A program made the position numbers and the translations under genes. Positions 48,123 to 56,312 of a stretch of DNA of 64,000 nt are shown piece by piece. The notes beneath the pieces were generated by a model. The model saw only the letters and a program-made list of their open reading frames with translations, did not search any database and was not told the origin of the DNA. Origin of the DNA: Herbiconiux gentiana (GTDB lineage Bacteria > Actinomycetota > Actinomycetes > Actinomycetales > Microbacteriaceae); contig NZ_JANTEZ010000003.1 of NCBI RefSeq assembly GCF_024978135.1, positions 434,001-498,000 on the forward strand, read 5' to 3'. The stretch's first letter is position 1. Every line of letters starts with the position of its first letter.

Positions 48123-49222
48123 GAGGTCACCGCCACGCGTAGGGGAACGCCCTCGCGCTCGTCGGACTCGTAGGCGGCCTCGACGACCGCCATCGTGTGC
48201 AGCACGTCCTCGACCGAGGTGGGCAGGGTGTCGACCGAGCCCTCCACGTAGCGCTGCAGGGCGCCCATCGAGCCGATGAAGGCGTCGGGGAACCACGAGC
48301 CCTCGAACGGCAGGGGCGTCCAGCCCTTCTCCCCCGCCACGGCGAGCTCCAGCGAGTCCTCCCGGCCCCGCGGGTAGTCGAGCAGCAGGCCGAGCTGGGC
48401 GCGGATCGCGCCCTTCGTGCCCTCCCACTTGATGAAGCTCTCCTCGTGCGCCGGCCCGTAGTCGTGGTCGTGGTTCGTGCTCACGACGGCCCGCAGGTCA
48501 CGTCCCCGATAGCGCAGGATGATCGTGGAGCGCGTCGTGGCGATGTCGGTCTTCTCGGGGTGGCGCCTCGTCACCGCGCTGACGCCGCCGGGGTCGCCGA
48601 AGAAGGAGCGCACGAGGTCGAGGTAGTGCACGCTGTGCATCGTCAGCTCGAGCCGCTCCATGCCGAACACGTGCGGGAAGAGGTGCCACGGGGTGTCGAC
48701 CGAGACGCGCACCTCCAGGTCGTGCACCTCGCCGATGGCACCCGCGGCGATCAGCCGCCGGGCCTCGGCGACATAGGGCGCGAAGCGCAGCTGGGTGTTC
48801 ACCGCGGCCACGAGACCCTTGCGCCGGCACAGGGCGGCGAGCGCCTCCCCCTGCTCGAGGCTGTGGCCGAGCGGCTTCTGGATGAGCACGGGTGCCCCGT
48901 CGGGCAGCGCCTCGAGGGCCGCCTCGTACTGCTCCGGCATCAGCGCGATGTCGTAGACGGCGTCGGCGGGGGCCGCGGCGACGGCCGCCTCGACGGTGCC
49001 GAAGACGTGTTCGATGCCGAACTCGGCGGCGAGGGCATCCGCTCTCTCGACGGTGCGGTTGACGATGCCCCAGACCGGGTAGCCCGCCTTGCGGTAGGCC
49101 GGGAGGTGGGCGTCCTTGACGATGCCGCCCGCGCCGATGACGACGATGGGCCTCGGCCGCTCGGGCGGCGCCGGCGTGTAGGCCGCGGCCGGGTGGCGTT
49201 CGGGGAGGTCGTCGGGGCTCAT
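48119..49222 (-). CDS. Gfo/Idh/MocA-family oxidoreductase
   Basis: A 367-residue NAD(P)-dependent sugar oxidoreductase. The Rossmann loop VVIGAGGIVKDAHLP is at about 27-41 and the catalytic-lysine motif appears as QKPLG instead of the usual EKP. The C-terminal half has MHSVHYLDLVRSFFGDP, which matches the active-site His of this superfamily. It may oxidise a further sugar, or be a second dehydrogenase for the same island; the exact substrate is open. It overlaps the permease gene upstream by 4 bases. Confidence 0.85.
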   Translation of the reverse strand: MSPDDLPERHPAAAYTPAPPERPRPIVVIGAGGIVKDAHLPAYRKAGYPVWGIVNRTVERADALAAEFGIEHVFGTVEAAVAAAPADAVYDIALMPEQYEAALEALPDGAPVLIQKPLGHSLEQGEALAALCRRKGLVAAVNTQLRFAPYVAEARRLIAAGAIGEVHDLEVRVSVDTPWHLFPHVFGMERLELTMHSVHYLDLVRSFFGDPGGVSAVTRRHPEKTDIATTRSTIILRYRGRDLRAVVSTNHDHDYGPAHEESFIKWEGTKGAIRAQLGLLLDYPRGREDSLELAVAGEKGWTPLPFEGSWFPDAFIGSMGALQRYVEGSVDTLPTSVEDVLHTMAVVEAAYESDEREGVPLRVAVTS

Positions 49223-50154
49223 CCCTTCACCGCCCCGATGGTCTGGCCCCGCACGAGGAAGCGCTGGGCCCCGATGAACATCGCCAGGAGCGGCACCATC
49301 GAGATGACGGTGGCCAGGGCGAGCTGGGGCAGGTAGAGCTTCACGTCGAGGCCGGCGGCCACGGTGGCGTTGAAGAGCGGGCTGGCGCCGATGAGCTCCT
49401 GGATGCCGATCGAGATGGTCTTGTTCTGCTGGCTGGAGGTCAGCAGGGCGAGCGGCAGGAAGAAGTTCGTCCAGTTCGCCACGAAGCTGAAGAACGCCAC
49501 CAGTGCGATGGCCTGCTTCGAGATGGGCAGGGCGATCTCGAAGAAGGTGCGCAGCTCGCTCAGCCCGTCGATGCGGGCCGCCTCGACCAGCTCGTGCGGC
49601 ATCGTGGTCATGAAGTGGATGTACGCGAGGTAGACGCCGAAGGGGTAGAAGCCCATGATCACCGCGACCGGCCAGAGCTGACCCACCGCGTTCACGGCGT
49701 TCACCTCGAGGAAGATCGGGATGACGAGCACCGTGTTGGGCATCACCATCGCGAGCAGGGTGGCCATCAGGAAGGCCTTGCGGAAGCGGAAGCGCAACCG
49801 GGCGAAGGCGTAGCCGGCGGGGATGCCGGCGACCAGCGCGAGGGCCGCGCCACCGACCGAGACGATGGCCGAGTTGATCATCCACTGCTGGAACAGGCCG
49901 CCGTCGCCGGGGCCGAAACCGGTGATCTGGTTCCAGCTGTAGACCACGTTCTCCCACGACATGCCGCCGAGGTTGAGGAAGCCGCTGGCACCGGATTCGA
50001 TGTTCTCCTGGCTGCCGAAGGCCAGGGCGATGAAGCCGACGATCGGCAGGATGAACCCTGCCGCGATCACCACCATCACGACGATGCGCGCGATGCGGCC
50101 GGCGTTCCACCGGTGGGAGCCGACGACGCGGGGGACGTCACTGACGCGGGTCAT
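49219..50154 (-). CDS. Sugar ABC transporter permease, MalG type
   Basis: A 311-residue membrane protein with six helices. The ATPase-docking EAA loop is VEAARIDGLSELRTFFEIALP. The head has a MTRVSDVP start, and the C-terminus ends QTIGAVKG as in MalG/UgpE-type permeases. It lies just after a MalF-type permease and a sugar-binding lipoprotein gene, so these three form the importer. No ATPase gene follows. The ATG is in the stop of the other permease (4-base overlap). Confidence 0.93.
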   Translation of the reverse strand: MTRVSDVPRVVGSHRWNAGRIARIVVMVVIAAGFILPIVGFIALAFGSQENIESGASGFLNLGGMSWENVVYSWNQITGFGPGDGGLFQQWMINSAIVSVGGAALALVAGIPAGYAFARLRFRFRKAFLMATLLAMVMPNTVLVIPIFLEVNAVNAVGQLWPVAVIMGFYPFGVYLAYIHFMTTMPHELVEAARIDGLSELRTFFEIALPISKQAIALVAFFSFVANWTNFFLPLALLTSSQQNKTISIGIQELIGASPLFNATVAAGLDVKLYLPQLALATVISMVPLLAMFIGAQRFLVRGQTIGAVKG

Positions 50155-51182
50155 GCGGTCCTCCTCTCCTTGCGCTGGGCGCGGGTCGGGCGGGTGCGGG
50201 CCTCGTCGCCGAACAGTCCGCTGCGGGTGACGATGATCATGCCGATGCCGAGCGTGATCAGCAGCAGGATGATCGACAGCGCGGCCGCGGCCGGGAAGTT
50301 GCGGTTGGTGAACGCGAATGCGTAACCGAGCTGGGTGGGCGCCCACTCGGCGACCACCGAACCCGAGGAGATCTGCCGGAGCAGATAGGGCTCGAGGAAG
50401 AGCTGGAAGCCGTAGGCCAGGTTCATCAGCGCGGCGTAGCCGACCCAGGGCCGGATCAGCGGGAGCTTGACGTGCCAGGCGAGCTGCCAGGCGTTCGCCC
50501 CGTCGATGCGGGCCGCCTCGAGCACCTCGTCGGAGATGCCGTTCAGGCCGCCGTTGACCACGACGATCCAGGTTCCGATGCCCTGGAAGAAGAGCATCGC
50601 GGTGAGGATGAAGGGCATGTTGCCCGGGGTGATCACCTCCTTGTAGGTGCTCGCCCCCATGCCCTGCCAGAGGAAGGCGATGGGCGAGTTCACCGGGTCG
50701 ATCAGGTAGACCCAGAGCACGAAGTTGGCGATGCCGCCCAGGGCGCCCGGGATGTAGTACACGAAGCGCATCGCGCCGCCGAAGCGGCCCGGGCTCGCGT
50801 GGATGAGGAGCGCGAGGGCCACGATGCCGACGATCATGATCGGCAGCCAGATCGCCATCAGCGTGAAGATGTTGATGAACGTCGACCAGAAGCGATAGTC
50901 GCCGACGACGGTGGCGAAGGAGTCGAGCCCGCCGAACCCGGAGTTCGGGTTCACCAGCGTCGGCGCCTTCTGCAGGCTGATCGCGAAGGCGTAGCCGATC
51001 GGGATGGCGGCGGCCACGAGGAAGAGGATCGTGTAGGGCGCCAGCAGCACCCAGGCCCCGAGGGTCTCGTCGCGGCGGAGCCACGAGCGGCGGCGGCGGG
51101 CGGCTGGGCCCCCGCCCTTGGTGTCGGAGGACGTCGCGGTCGTCGTCGCCGACGCCCGGTCCTCCAGTACGTGATTGGTCAC
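50151..51182 (-). CDS. Sugar ABC transporter permease, MalF type
   Basis: A 343-residue membrane protein with six to seven helices after a hydrophilic head of about 40 residues. The EAA loop is LEAARIDGANAWQLAWHVKLP. The GxYAFAISLQKAP segment and the GxxxGIGTWIVV helix fit MalF/UgpA-type permeases. It pairs with the MalG-type protein encoded next to it. The gene starts 59 bases downstream of the binding protein gene, separated from it by a strong hairpin. Confidence 0.93.
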   Translation of the reverse strand: MTNHVLEDRASATTTATSSDTKGGGPAARRRRSWLRRDETLGAWVLLAPYTILFLVAAAIPIGYAFAISLQKAPTLVNPNSGFGGLDSFATVVGDYRFWSTFINIFTLMAIWLPIMIVGIVALALLIHASPGRFGGAMRFVYYIPGALGGIANFVLWVYLIDPVNSPIAFLWQGMGASTYKEVITPGNMPFILTAMLFFQGIGTWIVVVNGGLNGISDEVLEAARIDGANAWQLAWHVKLPLIRPWVGYAALMNLAYGFQLFLEPYLLRQISSGSVVAEWAPTQLGYAFAFTNRNFPAAAALSIILLLITLGIGMIIVTRSGLFGDEARTRPTRAQRKERRTA

Positions 51183-51197
51183 AGTGTGTTCCCCTGT

Positions 51198-51227
51198 GGC
51201 GGGCGCCGACCGAGGCCGGCGCCCGCC
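51198..51227 (-). terminator. Hairpin between the sugar-binding protein and permease genes
   Basis: An 11-bp perfect stem GGCGGGCGCCG / CGGCGCCCGCC (51198-51208 with 51217-51227) with an 8-base loop and no T run. It probably sets the ratio of binding protein to permease, as the hairpin behind pstS does. Confidence 0.6.
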
Positions 51228-51241
51228 CGCTCGGTGTTCGG

Positions 51242-52561
51242 CTACTCGGTCACGATCGTGTAGCCGACGGACTTGGCCTGGTTGACGAGCTCGTCGCCGA
51301 ACGCCTTGATCGCGTCGGTGGCGGAGCCTCCGCCGATCAACGTCGACGGCACCGTCTGGGTCCAGACCGAACCGGTGTCGTAGAGCATGTACGAGTACGG
51401 CTGCACGTCACCGAGCGCCGACTTGAAGGCGGCCTGCGTGGTGGGGATGTCGGCGAAGTACTTGTCGTCGGCGATCTTGGCGAGCCAGTCCTCCTGCACC
51501 GGGCCGTAGCCGGGCAGGCCCGTGCTCAGGTCGACCTGCCAGCGCGGGTCGGTGGCCACGAACTTGGCGAAGGTGAGCGTGTTCTCGAGCTGCTTGCCCG
51601 TGATGTGCGAGGAGACGCCCCAGAGTCCGCCGCCCTCGTTGCCGGTCGAGGCCTTCGAGTCGCCCTCCCACTTCAGGGGTGCGGCGGCCGTCATCTGACC
51701 GGCCGGGATCTTCCAGGTGTCGCGGAAGAGGTAGTTGCCCCACCACACCGCACCGGGGCTCATCACCAGGTTGGCGCCGGCCTCGGCGGCGTCGCCGTCG
51801 AAGATGCCCTGGGTCGAGAGCGCTCCGCCGGCCTGCATCGTGTCGAGCAGCTTCGTCGCCTTGACGCAGCCGTCGGCGGACAGGTCGATGTGGGCCTCCG
51901 ACTCCGACACGCGGTCGTTGGTCGGGCATCCCGCGGCCTGCAGATAGCGGTTGATCGCGTAGGCGTCGCCGAGGAAGCCCGAGATCTTGCCCGGGTTCTC
52001 CTGGGCGATCTTCACGGCCAGGTCGCCGTACTCCTCCCAGGTGGTGGGAACGGTGTAGCCCTTCTCGTCGAAGAACGCCTTGTTGTACCAGAACACGTCG
52101 GGCGCGGCGTCGTTGCGGAGGCAGCGGATCTTGCCGTCGATGTCGCAGAACGAGATGACCGCGGGGTCGTAACCCTCGATGGTGTCGGACATCAGCTCGG
52201 TGAGGTCGGCGGCGTAGTTGCTGGTCGAGTTCGTCGCCCAGGCGATGTCGTCGTTCGACGGGAAGAAGATGGCGTCGGGCCAGCCCTTCCCGGCCGAGTC
52301 GAAGTTCGCGAACGACTGCCGCACCGTCTGACCGCCGACGGTGCCGTCGATCTGCACGATGTCGATGTCGATGTCGGGGTAGGCCTCCTTGAAGGCCTCG
52401 GCCGCGGGCACCCGGGGCGGGTCGACCCAGACCGTGATCTTGCCGCCGGAGTCGGTCTGCGCGCCTCCGGACGTGGTGGAACCACCACTCGCGCAACCCG
52501 CCATCAGAAGGGCGGTTGCGGCAAGGGCGACACCTGCTGTGAGGAATCTTGTTGTCTTCAT
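51242..52561 (-). CDS. Sugar ABC transporter substrate-binding lipoprotein
   Basis: A 439-residue lipoprotein: signal with lipobox MAGC (Cys23), then a family 1 solute-binding fold (ITVWVDPPRVPAAEAFKEAYPDI at the first strand; WYNKAFFDEKGYTVPTTWEEYGDLA in the hinge region). Four internal cysteines (SFCDIDGKIRC and AAGCP...DGC) could form disulfides. It probably binds L-fucose or a fucosyl or galactosyl oligosaccharide given the genes around it; the ligand is not shown. The ATG follows AGGGAG. A LacI-type operator lies 114 bases upstream. Confidence 0.9.
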   Translation of the reverse strand: MKTTRFLTAGVALAATALLMAGCASGGSTTSGGAQTDSGGKITVWVDPPRVPAAEAFKEAYPDIDIDIVQIDGTVGGQTVRQSFANFDSAGKGWPDAIFFPSNDDIAWATNSTSNYAADLTELMSDTIEGYDPAVISFCDIDGKIRCLRNDAAPDVFWYNKAFFDEKGYTVPTTWEEYGDLAVKIAQENPGKISGFLGDAYAINRYLQAAGCPTNDRVSESEAHIDLSADGCVKATKLLDTMQAGGALSTQGIFDGDAAEAGANLVMSPGAVWWGNYLFRDTWKIPAGQMTAAAPLKWEGDSKASTGNEGGGLWGVSSHITGKQLENTLTFAKFVATDPRWQVDLSTGLPGYGPVQEDWLAKIADDKYFADIPTTQAAFKSALGDVQPYSYMLYDTGSVWTQTVPSTLIGGGSATDAIKAFGDELVNQAKSVGYTIVTE

Positions 52562-52675
52562 TGACACTCCCTGTTGAGAGCAGTGCGGGCAAGGGCCGGA
52601 CACTGCGGTTTGCCTGGCGAACGGGATTCCCCGCTTGGTGCCGGTGTCACGTTATCCCGATGAAGGCCCGCTAGT

Positions 52676-52685
52676 CAAACGTTTG
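52676..52685. promoter_or_regulatory. LacI-type operator, site A (CAAACGTTTG)
   Basis: A perfect 10-bp palindrome with a central CG, the standard form for LacI-family repressors. It is followed by CTC on the plus strand. It lies between the binding-protein gene (start 52561) and the lactonase gene stop. Confidence 0.75.
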
Positions 52686-52691
52686 CTCAAA

Positions 52692-53576
52692 TCAATTCGC
52701 GGCGGGGCCCGCGAGGCCCAGACGAGCGGGGTCGAGGGCGTAGAACGTGGCCGCTGTGCGGCCGAGCAGCTGCTCCCGATCGGCGTCGGAGAGCTCGGCG
52801 AACAGCGGCGCGAGGCCCTGCCAGACGCGGGTGTAGCCGCCCGCCAGCACCGAGATCGGCCAGTCGCCGCCGTACATCAGCCGGTCGGCGCCGAACACCT
52901 CCAGGGCCCGTTCGAGGGCCGGCCGCACCGAGTCGGTGGTCCAGGATCCCGGGTCGGCCGTGGCGGAGTAGAGACCGCTGACCTTGCCGTACACGGTGGG
53001 CACGGCGGCGGCTTCGGCGATCAGCGTCGACCACGGCTCCCAGGAGTCCAGCCCGATCGGCGGCTTGGAGAGGTGGTCGATCACCATCCGCAGCCGCGGA
53101 TGCCGCTCGGCGATGATCGGGACCAGCTCCAGGTGGCGCGGCAGCACGGCCACCACGTCGAACGGCAGCCCCGCCTCCTCGAGTAGCCCGAGCCCCTCGT
53201 CGACCTCGGGGCGCAGCAGCCAGTCGGCGTCGGCGCGGTCGTGGATGAGGTTGCGCACCCCCACCATCACGCTGTCACCCCGCCATCCCGCGAGCGTCGC
53301 GGCAGCCTCATCGGGGCGGTCGAGCGGCACCCAGCCGACGATGCCGGCGACCTCGGGATGCGCGGCCGCCGACTCCCGCATCAGCTCCGTGTCGGCGCTG
53401 TTGTCAGCCGACTGCACCTGCACCGTGAAGGCGACTCCGGCCGCCTCGAGCTCGGGCTGCAGCTCGTCGAACGTCATCGCCCCGTCGATCGGCGCGTGCT
53501 GCGGGCCGAGCCAGCTGTACTCGGCGCGAGCCGGGTCCCAGACGTGCTGGTGGCTGTCGATGATGGGAAAGGGCAT
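52692..53576 (-). CDS. Amidohydrolase, probable L-fucono-1,5-lactonase
   Basis: A 294-residue amidohydrolase-fold protein. Marks are IDSHQHVWDP with the metal-binding HxH-type motif, SWLGP, MVIDHLSKPPIG with a catalytic His, YGKVSG, and MYGGDWPIS with the catalytic Asp. Proteins of this subgroup hydrolyse sugar lactones, and in L-fucose clusters the enzyme opens L-fucono-1,5-lactone (also L-galactono-lactone). It lies between the repressor gene and the importer, all on one strand, with operators on both sides. Confidence 0.9.
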   Translation of the reverse strand: MPFPIIDSHQHVWDPARAEYSWLGPQHAPIDGAMTFDELQPELEAAGVAFTVQVQSADNSADTELMRESAAAHPEVAGIVGWVPLDRPDEAAATLAGWRGDSVMVGVRNLIHDRADADWLLRPEVDEGLGLLEEAGLPFDVVAVLPRHLELVPIIAERHPRLRMVIDHLSKPPIGLDSWEPWSTLIAEAAAVPTVYGKVSGLYSATADPGSWTTDSVRPALERALEVFGADRLMYGGDWPISVLAGGYTRVWQGLAPLFAELSDADREQLLGRTAATFYALDPARLGLAGPAAN

Positions 53577-53616
53577 GGGTTCCTCCTCGAACTCAGGTCT
53601 CCGCCGTGCGGATGCA

Positions 53617-53626
53617 CAAACGATTG
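53617..53626. promoter_or_regulatory. LacI-type operator, site B (CAAACGATTG)
   Basis: This near-palindrome with a central CG (one mismatched pair) is 41 bases before the lactonase start and 45 bases after the repressor gene. On the minus strand it reads CAATCGTTTG, identical in core to site C. Confidence 0.7.
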
Positions 53627-53670
53627 TTCATCACCGGCGCCGTCGCGTCGAGAGCAGCGCCGTTCCGTCG

Positions 53671-54681
53671 TCAGGGTCGCGGCGCGACGGTCGACTCGCG
53701 GATGATCAGCTGCGGCGCCGGGTCGGAGACCACGAGCCGCGGCACCGTGCCGCCGTGGATGCGGTCGTACAGCGCCGCCATCGCCCGCCGCCCGAGCTCG
53801 TAGCGCGGCATCTTCACCGTGGTCAGCGGAGGCCAGGTGTTGTCCGCCGTCCACGCGTCGTGCATCGCCACCACCGAGACGTCGTGCGGCACGCTCACCC
53901 CGCGACTGCGCAGTTCGAGCAGCACACCGAAGGCGGCGTTGATGTTGGCGACCACGATGGCGGTCGGCCGGGCATCCGCGTCGAGCAGCCGGCCCGCCGC
54001 GGCCCGGCCCACGACGAGCTCGTAACCGAGGGACGTGACCAGGCGCTCGTCGACGGGCAGGCGCGCGCTCGCCATCTCGTCGCGGAAGCCCCGCTCGCGG
54101 CGGCGGCCGGTGACCGAGGAGGGCAGCCCGCCCACGAGGCCGATGCGCTTGTGGCCGAGGCCGATCAGGTGGCGGGTTGCGATGCGGGTGCCGAGCTCGT
54201 CCTCGAGGTCGACGTAGCCGCCGTCGGCCGGGTGGTTGGAGTTGACGTAGACGACGGGCAGGCGGCTGTCGATCTGCTCGCTCAGCTCGGCCGGCTCCAT
54301 CGCGTCGGCGGCCTGCACGAGGGCGCCGTCGATGCGGCCCTCGCCGATCAGGCGCGGCAGCGCGTACTCCTCGAGCTCGCTCTCGGCCCGGGCGAGCAGC
54401 ACCATGTACTTGCGCTCGTAGCCCTCGTCCTCGACGCCGCGCATCAGTTCGCTCACGATCGCGTTGGTGAGGTCGGGCACCACGAGCGCGACCACGTTGG
54501 TGCGCGAGAACTTCAGCGCCCGGGCGGCGTAGTTCGGCCGGTAGTCGAGTTCGCGGGCTGCGTCGGTGATGCGCTTGCGGGTCGCGTCGCTGACCCGGGC
54601 GTCCGCCGCGCCGGTGAGCACGCGCGAGACGGCCGACACCGACACCCCGGCCATGGTCGCCACGTCGCTGAGGGTCGCCAT
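53671..54681 (-). CDS. LacI-family transcriptional repressor
   Basis: A 336-residue repressor: N-terminal helix-turn-helix and hinge helix (LSDVATMAGVSVSAVSRVLTG, about 4-24; hinge YRPNYAARALK), then a periplasmic-binding-fold effector domain (about 60-336). The nearby CAAWCGTTTG palindromes are its natural targets. It likely responds to a sugar of the pathway or its lactone, but the effector cannot be told. A second regulator for the island is not visible. Confidence 0.93.
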   Translation of the reverse strand: MATLSDVATMAGVSVSAVSRVLTGAADARVSDATRKRITDAARELDYRPNYAARALKFSRTNVVALVVPDLTNAIVSELMRGVEDEGYERKYMVLLARAESELEEYALPRLIGEGRIDGALVQAADAMEPAELSEQIDSRLPVVYVNSNHPADGGYVDLEDELGTRIATRHLIGLGHKRIGLVGGLPSSVTGRRRERGFRDEMASARLPVDERLVTSLGYELVVGRAAAGRLLDADARPTAIVVANINAAFGVLLELRSRGVSVPHDVSVVAMHDAWTADNTWPPLTTVKMPRYELGRRAMAALYDRIHGGTVPRLVVSDPAPQLIIRESTVAPRP

Positions 54682-54717
54682 GCGCTCAGTCTAGATTCAG
54701 GCGGATCGGCGTCATGC

Positions 54718-55167
54718 TCAGGCGCGCACCGACACCAGGTAGAGGTGGGTGAGCACGAGCACCGTCTCCTGCCGCTGGTTGGTCACGGTGACGAGCTCGT
54801 GCACGTAGCCGAACTCCTCCGGGCGCTTGGCGTGCGGCGACTTCTCGACGATCTCGGCGCTGACGCGGACGGTGTCGCCGATGAAGACGGGCTTGATGAA
54901 GCGGATGCGGTCGTAGCCGTAGCTCATCGCCTGCGGGTTGATGTCGCCCGCCGTCATGCCGACCGCGACCGAGAGGATGAGGGTGCCGTGGGCGATGCGC
55001 TGTCCGGCCGGCTGGGTGGCCATCCACTCCGCGTCCATGTGGTGCGGGAAGAAGTCGCCGGTCTGGCCGGCGTGCAGCACGATGTCGGCCTCGGTGATGG
55101 TGCGGCCGGTGGTCTCGCGGCGCTCGCCGATGGCGATGTCGTCGTAGTAGCGGTCGACGGTGCTCAC
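54718..55167 (-). CDS. MaoC-like hot-dog-fold dehydratase
   Basis: A 149-residue protein of the MaoC/R-hydratase fold. The hydratase motif region [13 protein letters not shown] supplies Asp and His, and [13 protein letters not shown] fits the substrate tunnel. Such enzymes hydrate or dehydrate acyl-CoA thioesters. The GTG start follows AAGGAGAG and overlaps the stop of the next upstream gene by 4 bases. It is last in an operon with a CoA-transferase, which supports a CoA-ester substrate. Confidence 0.85.
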   Translation of the reverse strand: MSTVDRYYDDIAIGERRETTGRTITEADIVLHAGQTGDFFPHHMDAEWMATQPAGQRIAHGTLILSVAVGMTAGDINPQAMSYGYDRIRFIKPVFIGDTVRVSAEIVEKSPHAKRPEEFGYVHELVTVTNQRQETVLVLTHLYLVSVRA

Positions 55168-56312
55168 GGGGTTCTCTCCTTCTCGGTGCCGAGGTGGCGC
55201 ACGACGGCGTCGTCGAGGCGGCGGCGCAGCTCGTCCTCGTCGAACTCGCCGAGCAGGGCCGCGGTGACGTGCTCGGAGGCCTCGTTCTGCAGTTCGATGT
55301 AGTGCGGGTGCTGCGGGCGCAGGTAGGCGCCCTCGAGCGTCGCGCGGGTTTCGCGGAAGAAGTCGAGGCTGTCGGCGTTGGTGCGTTCGCTCTCCCATGC
55401 CACGGCGTTGCCGGGCTGGCCGCCGCCGTCGTAGTACACGCCCTCCTGCACCGCGGCCGAAGCCAGCCAGAACGCGTGGGCGATGGCTTCGTCCGGATGC
55501 TCGGTCGAGGCCGACACGGCGATGCCGGCACCCCCGAGCAGCGAACCCCGAACGCCGTCCCGCGAGCGCGGGATGTCGGTGTACTTCAGCCGGTGCATCC
55601 GGAAGCCCGCCCGGCTGTAGTTCGTGTAGCCGAACAGCAGCGGTGAGTAGGCCCAGCGGTCGCCTTCACTGAGGGCGTCGGCGGTCTGGATCGGGTTCCA
55701 GCCGGCATTCTCGCGCGGAACGAGTGCGGCGAGGCGCCGGAGCAGCGTCATCGCGGCGCCCAGCGTCTCGGCGCCGAGGAACACACCGGGGGTGCGCATC
55801 GGCTCCTCCCCCAGGCCGGAGGCCACCGTCACCAGGCTCGAGAAGGCGTCGACCGGCTTGTAGGGCCAGAGCACGCGGCCCTCCTCGGCGAGTGCGATCA
55901 CCGCGTCCCAGTCGGCCGGCGGGGCGTCGAGCAGGTCGGGGCGGTAGGCCGAGACCTGGGCGGCGGCGTCGCTGGCGAGGCCCCACTGGCGACCGGCGTA
56001 GGAGTAGGAGCGGTGCGAGGCGCCGACGGACTGGCGGGCGAGGAGCGCGAGCTCGTCGTCGTGGCCGGTTCCGTCGAGCGGGGCGAAGAGCCCCTCGGTG
56101 GCCGCGATCGGGATGTGCGGGTGGTCGATGACGAGGAGGTCGTAGCGATCGGCGAGCTTCTCGAGGGGGTAGTCGGCGAAGGCCTGCAAGGAGCGGTACT
56201 CCCAGATCACCTCGACGTCGGGGGCGACGGCGCGGTAGGCCTGGGCGGCCGCGACGACGCTGCCGTGACCGCGGGCGTGCTCCCAGGTCATGCCGCGGAG
56301 GGTGACGGTCAT
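55164..56312 (-). CDS. Solute-binding-protein-like protein without a signal peptide
   Basis: A 382-residue protein resembling family 1 sugar-binding proteins ([16 protein letters not shown] first strand, [13 protein letters not shown]-like [10 protein letters not shown] helix, [21 protein letters not shown]). It lacks a signal peptide and lipobox: the start MTVTLRGMT goes straight into the fold. There is no permease next to it. It is tightly coupled between a CoA-transferase and a MaoC gene (4-base overlap on each side), so a cytoplasmic role, perhaps binding or acting on a small acid, is more likely than transport. Confidence 0.8.
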   Translation of the reverse strand: MTVTLRGMTWEHARGHGSVVAAAQAYRAVAPDVEVIWEYRSLQAFADYPLEKLADRYDLLVIDHPHIPIAATEGLFAPLDGTGHDDELALLARQSVGASHRSYSYAGRQWGLASDAAAQVSAYRPDLLDAPPADWDAVIALAEEGRVLWPYKPVDAFSSLVTVASGLGEEPMRTPGVFLGAETLGAAMTLLRRLAALVPRENAGWNPIQTADALSEGDRWAYSPLLFGYTNYSRAGFRMHRLKYTDIPRSRDGVRGSLLGGAGIAVSASTEHPDEAIAHAFWLASAAVQEGVYYDGGGQPGNAVAWESERTNADSLDFFRETRATLEGAYLRPQHPHYIELQNEASEHVTAALLGEFDEDELRRRLDDAVVRHLGTEKERTP

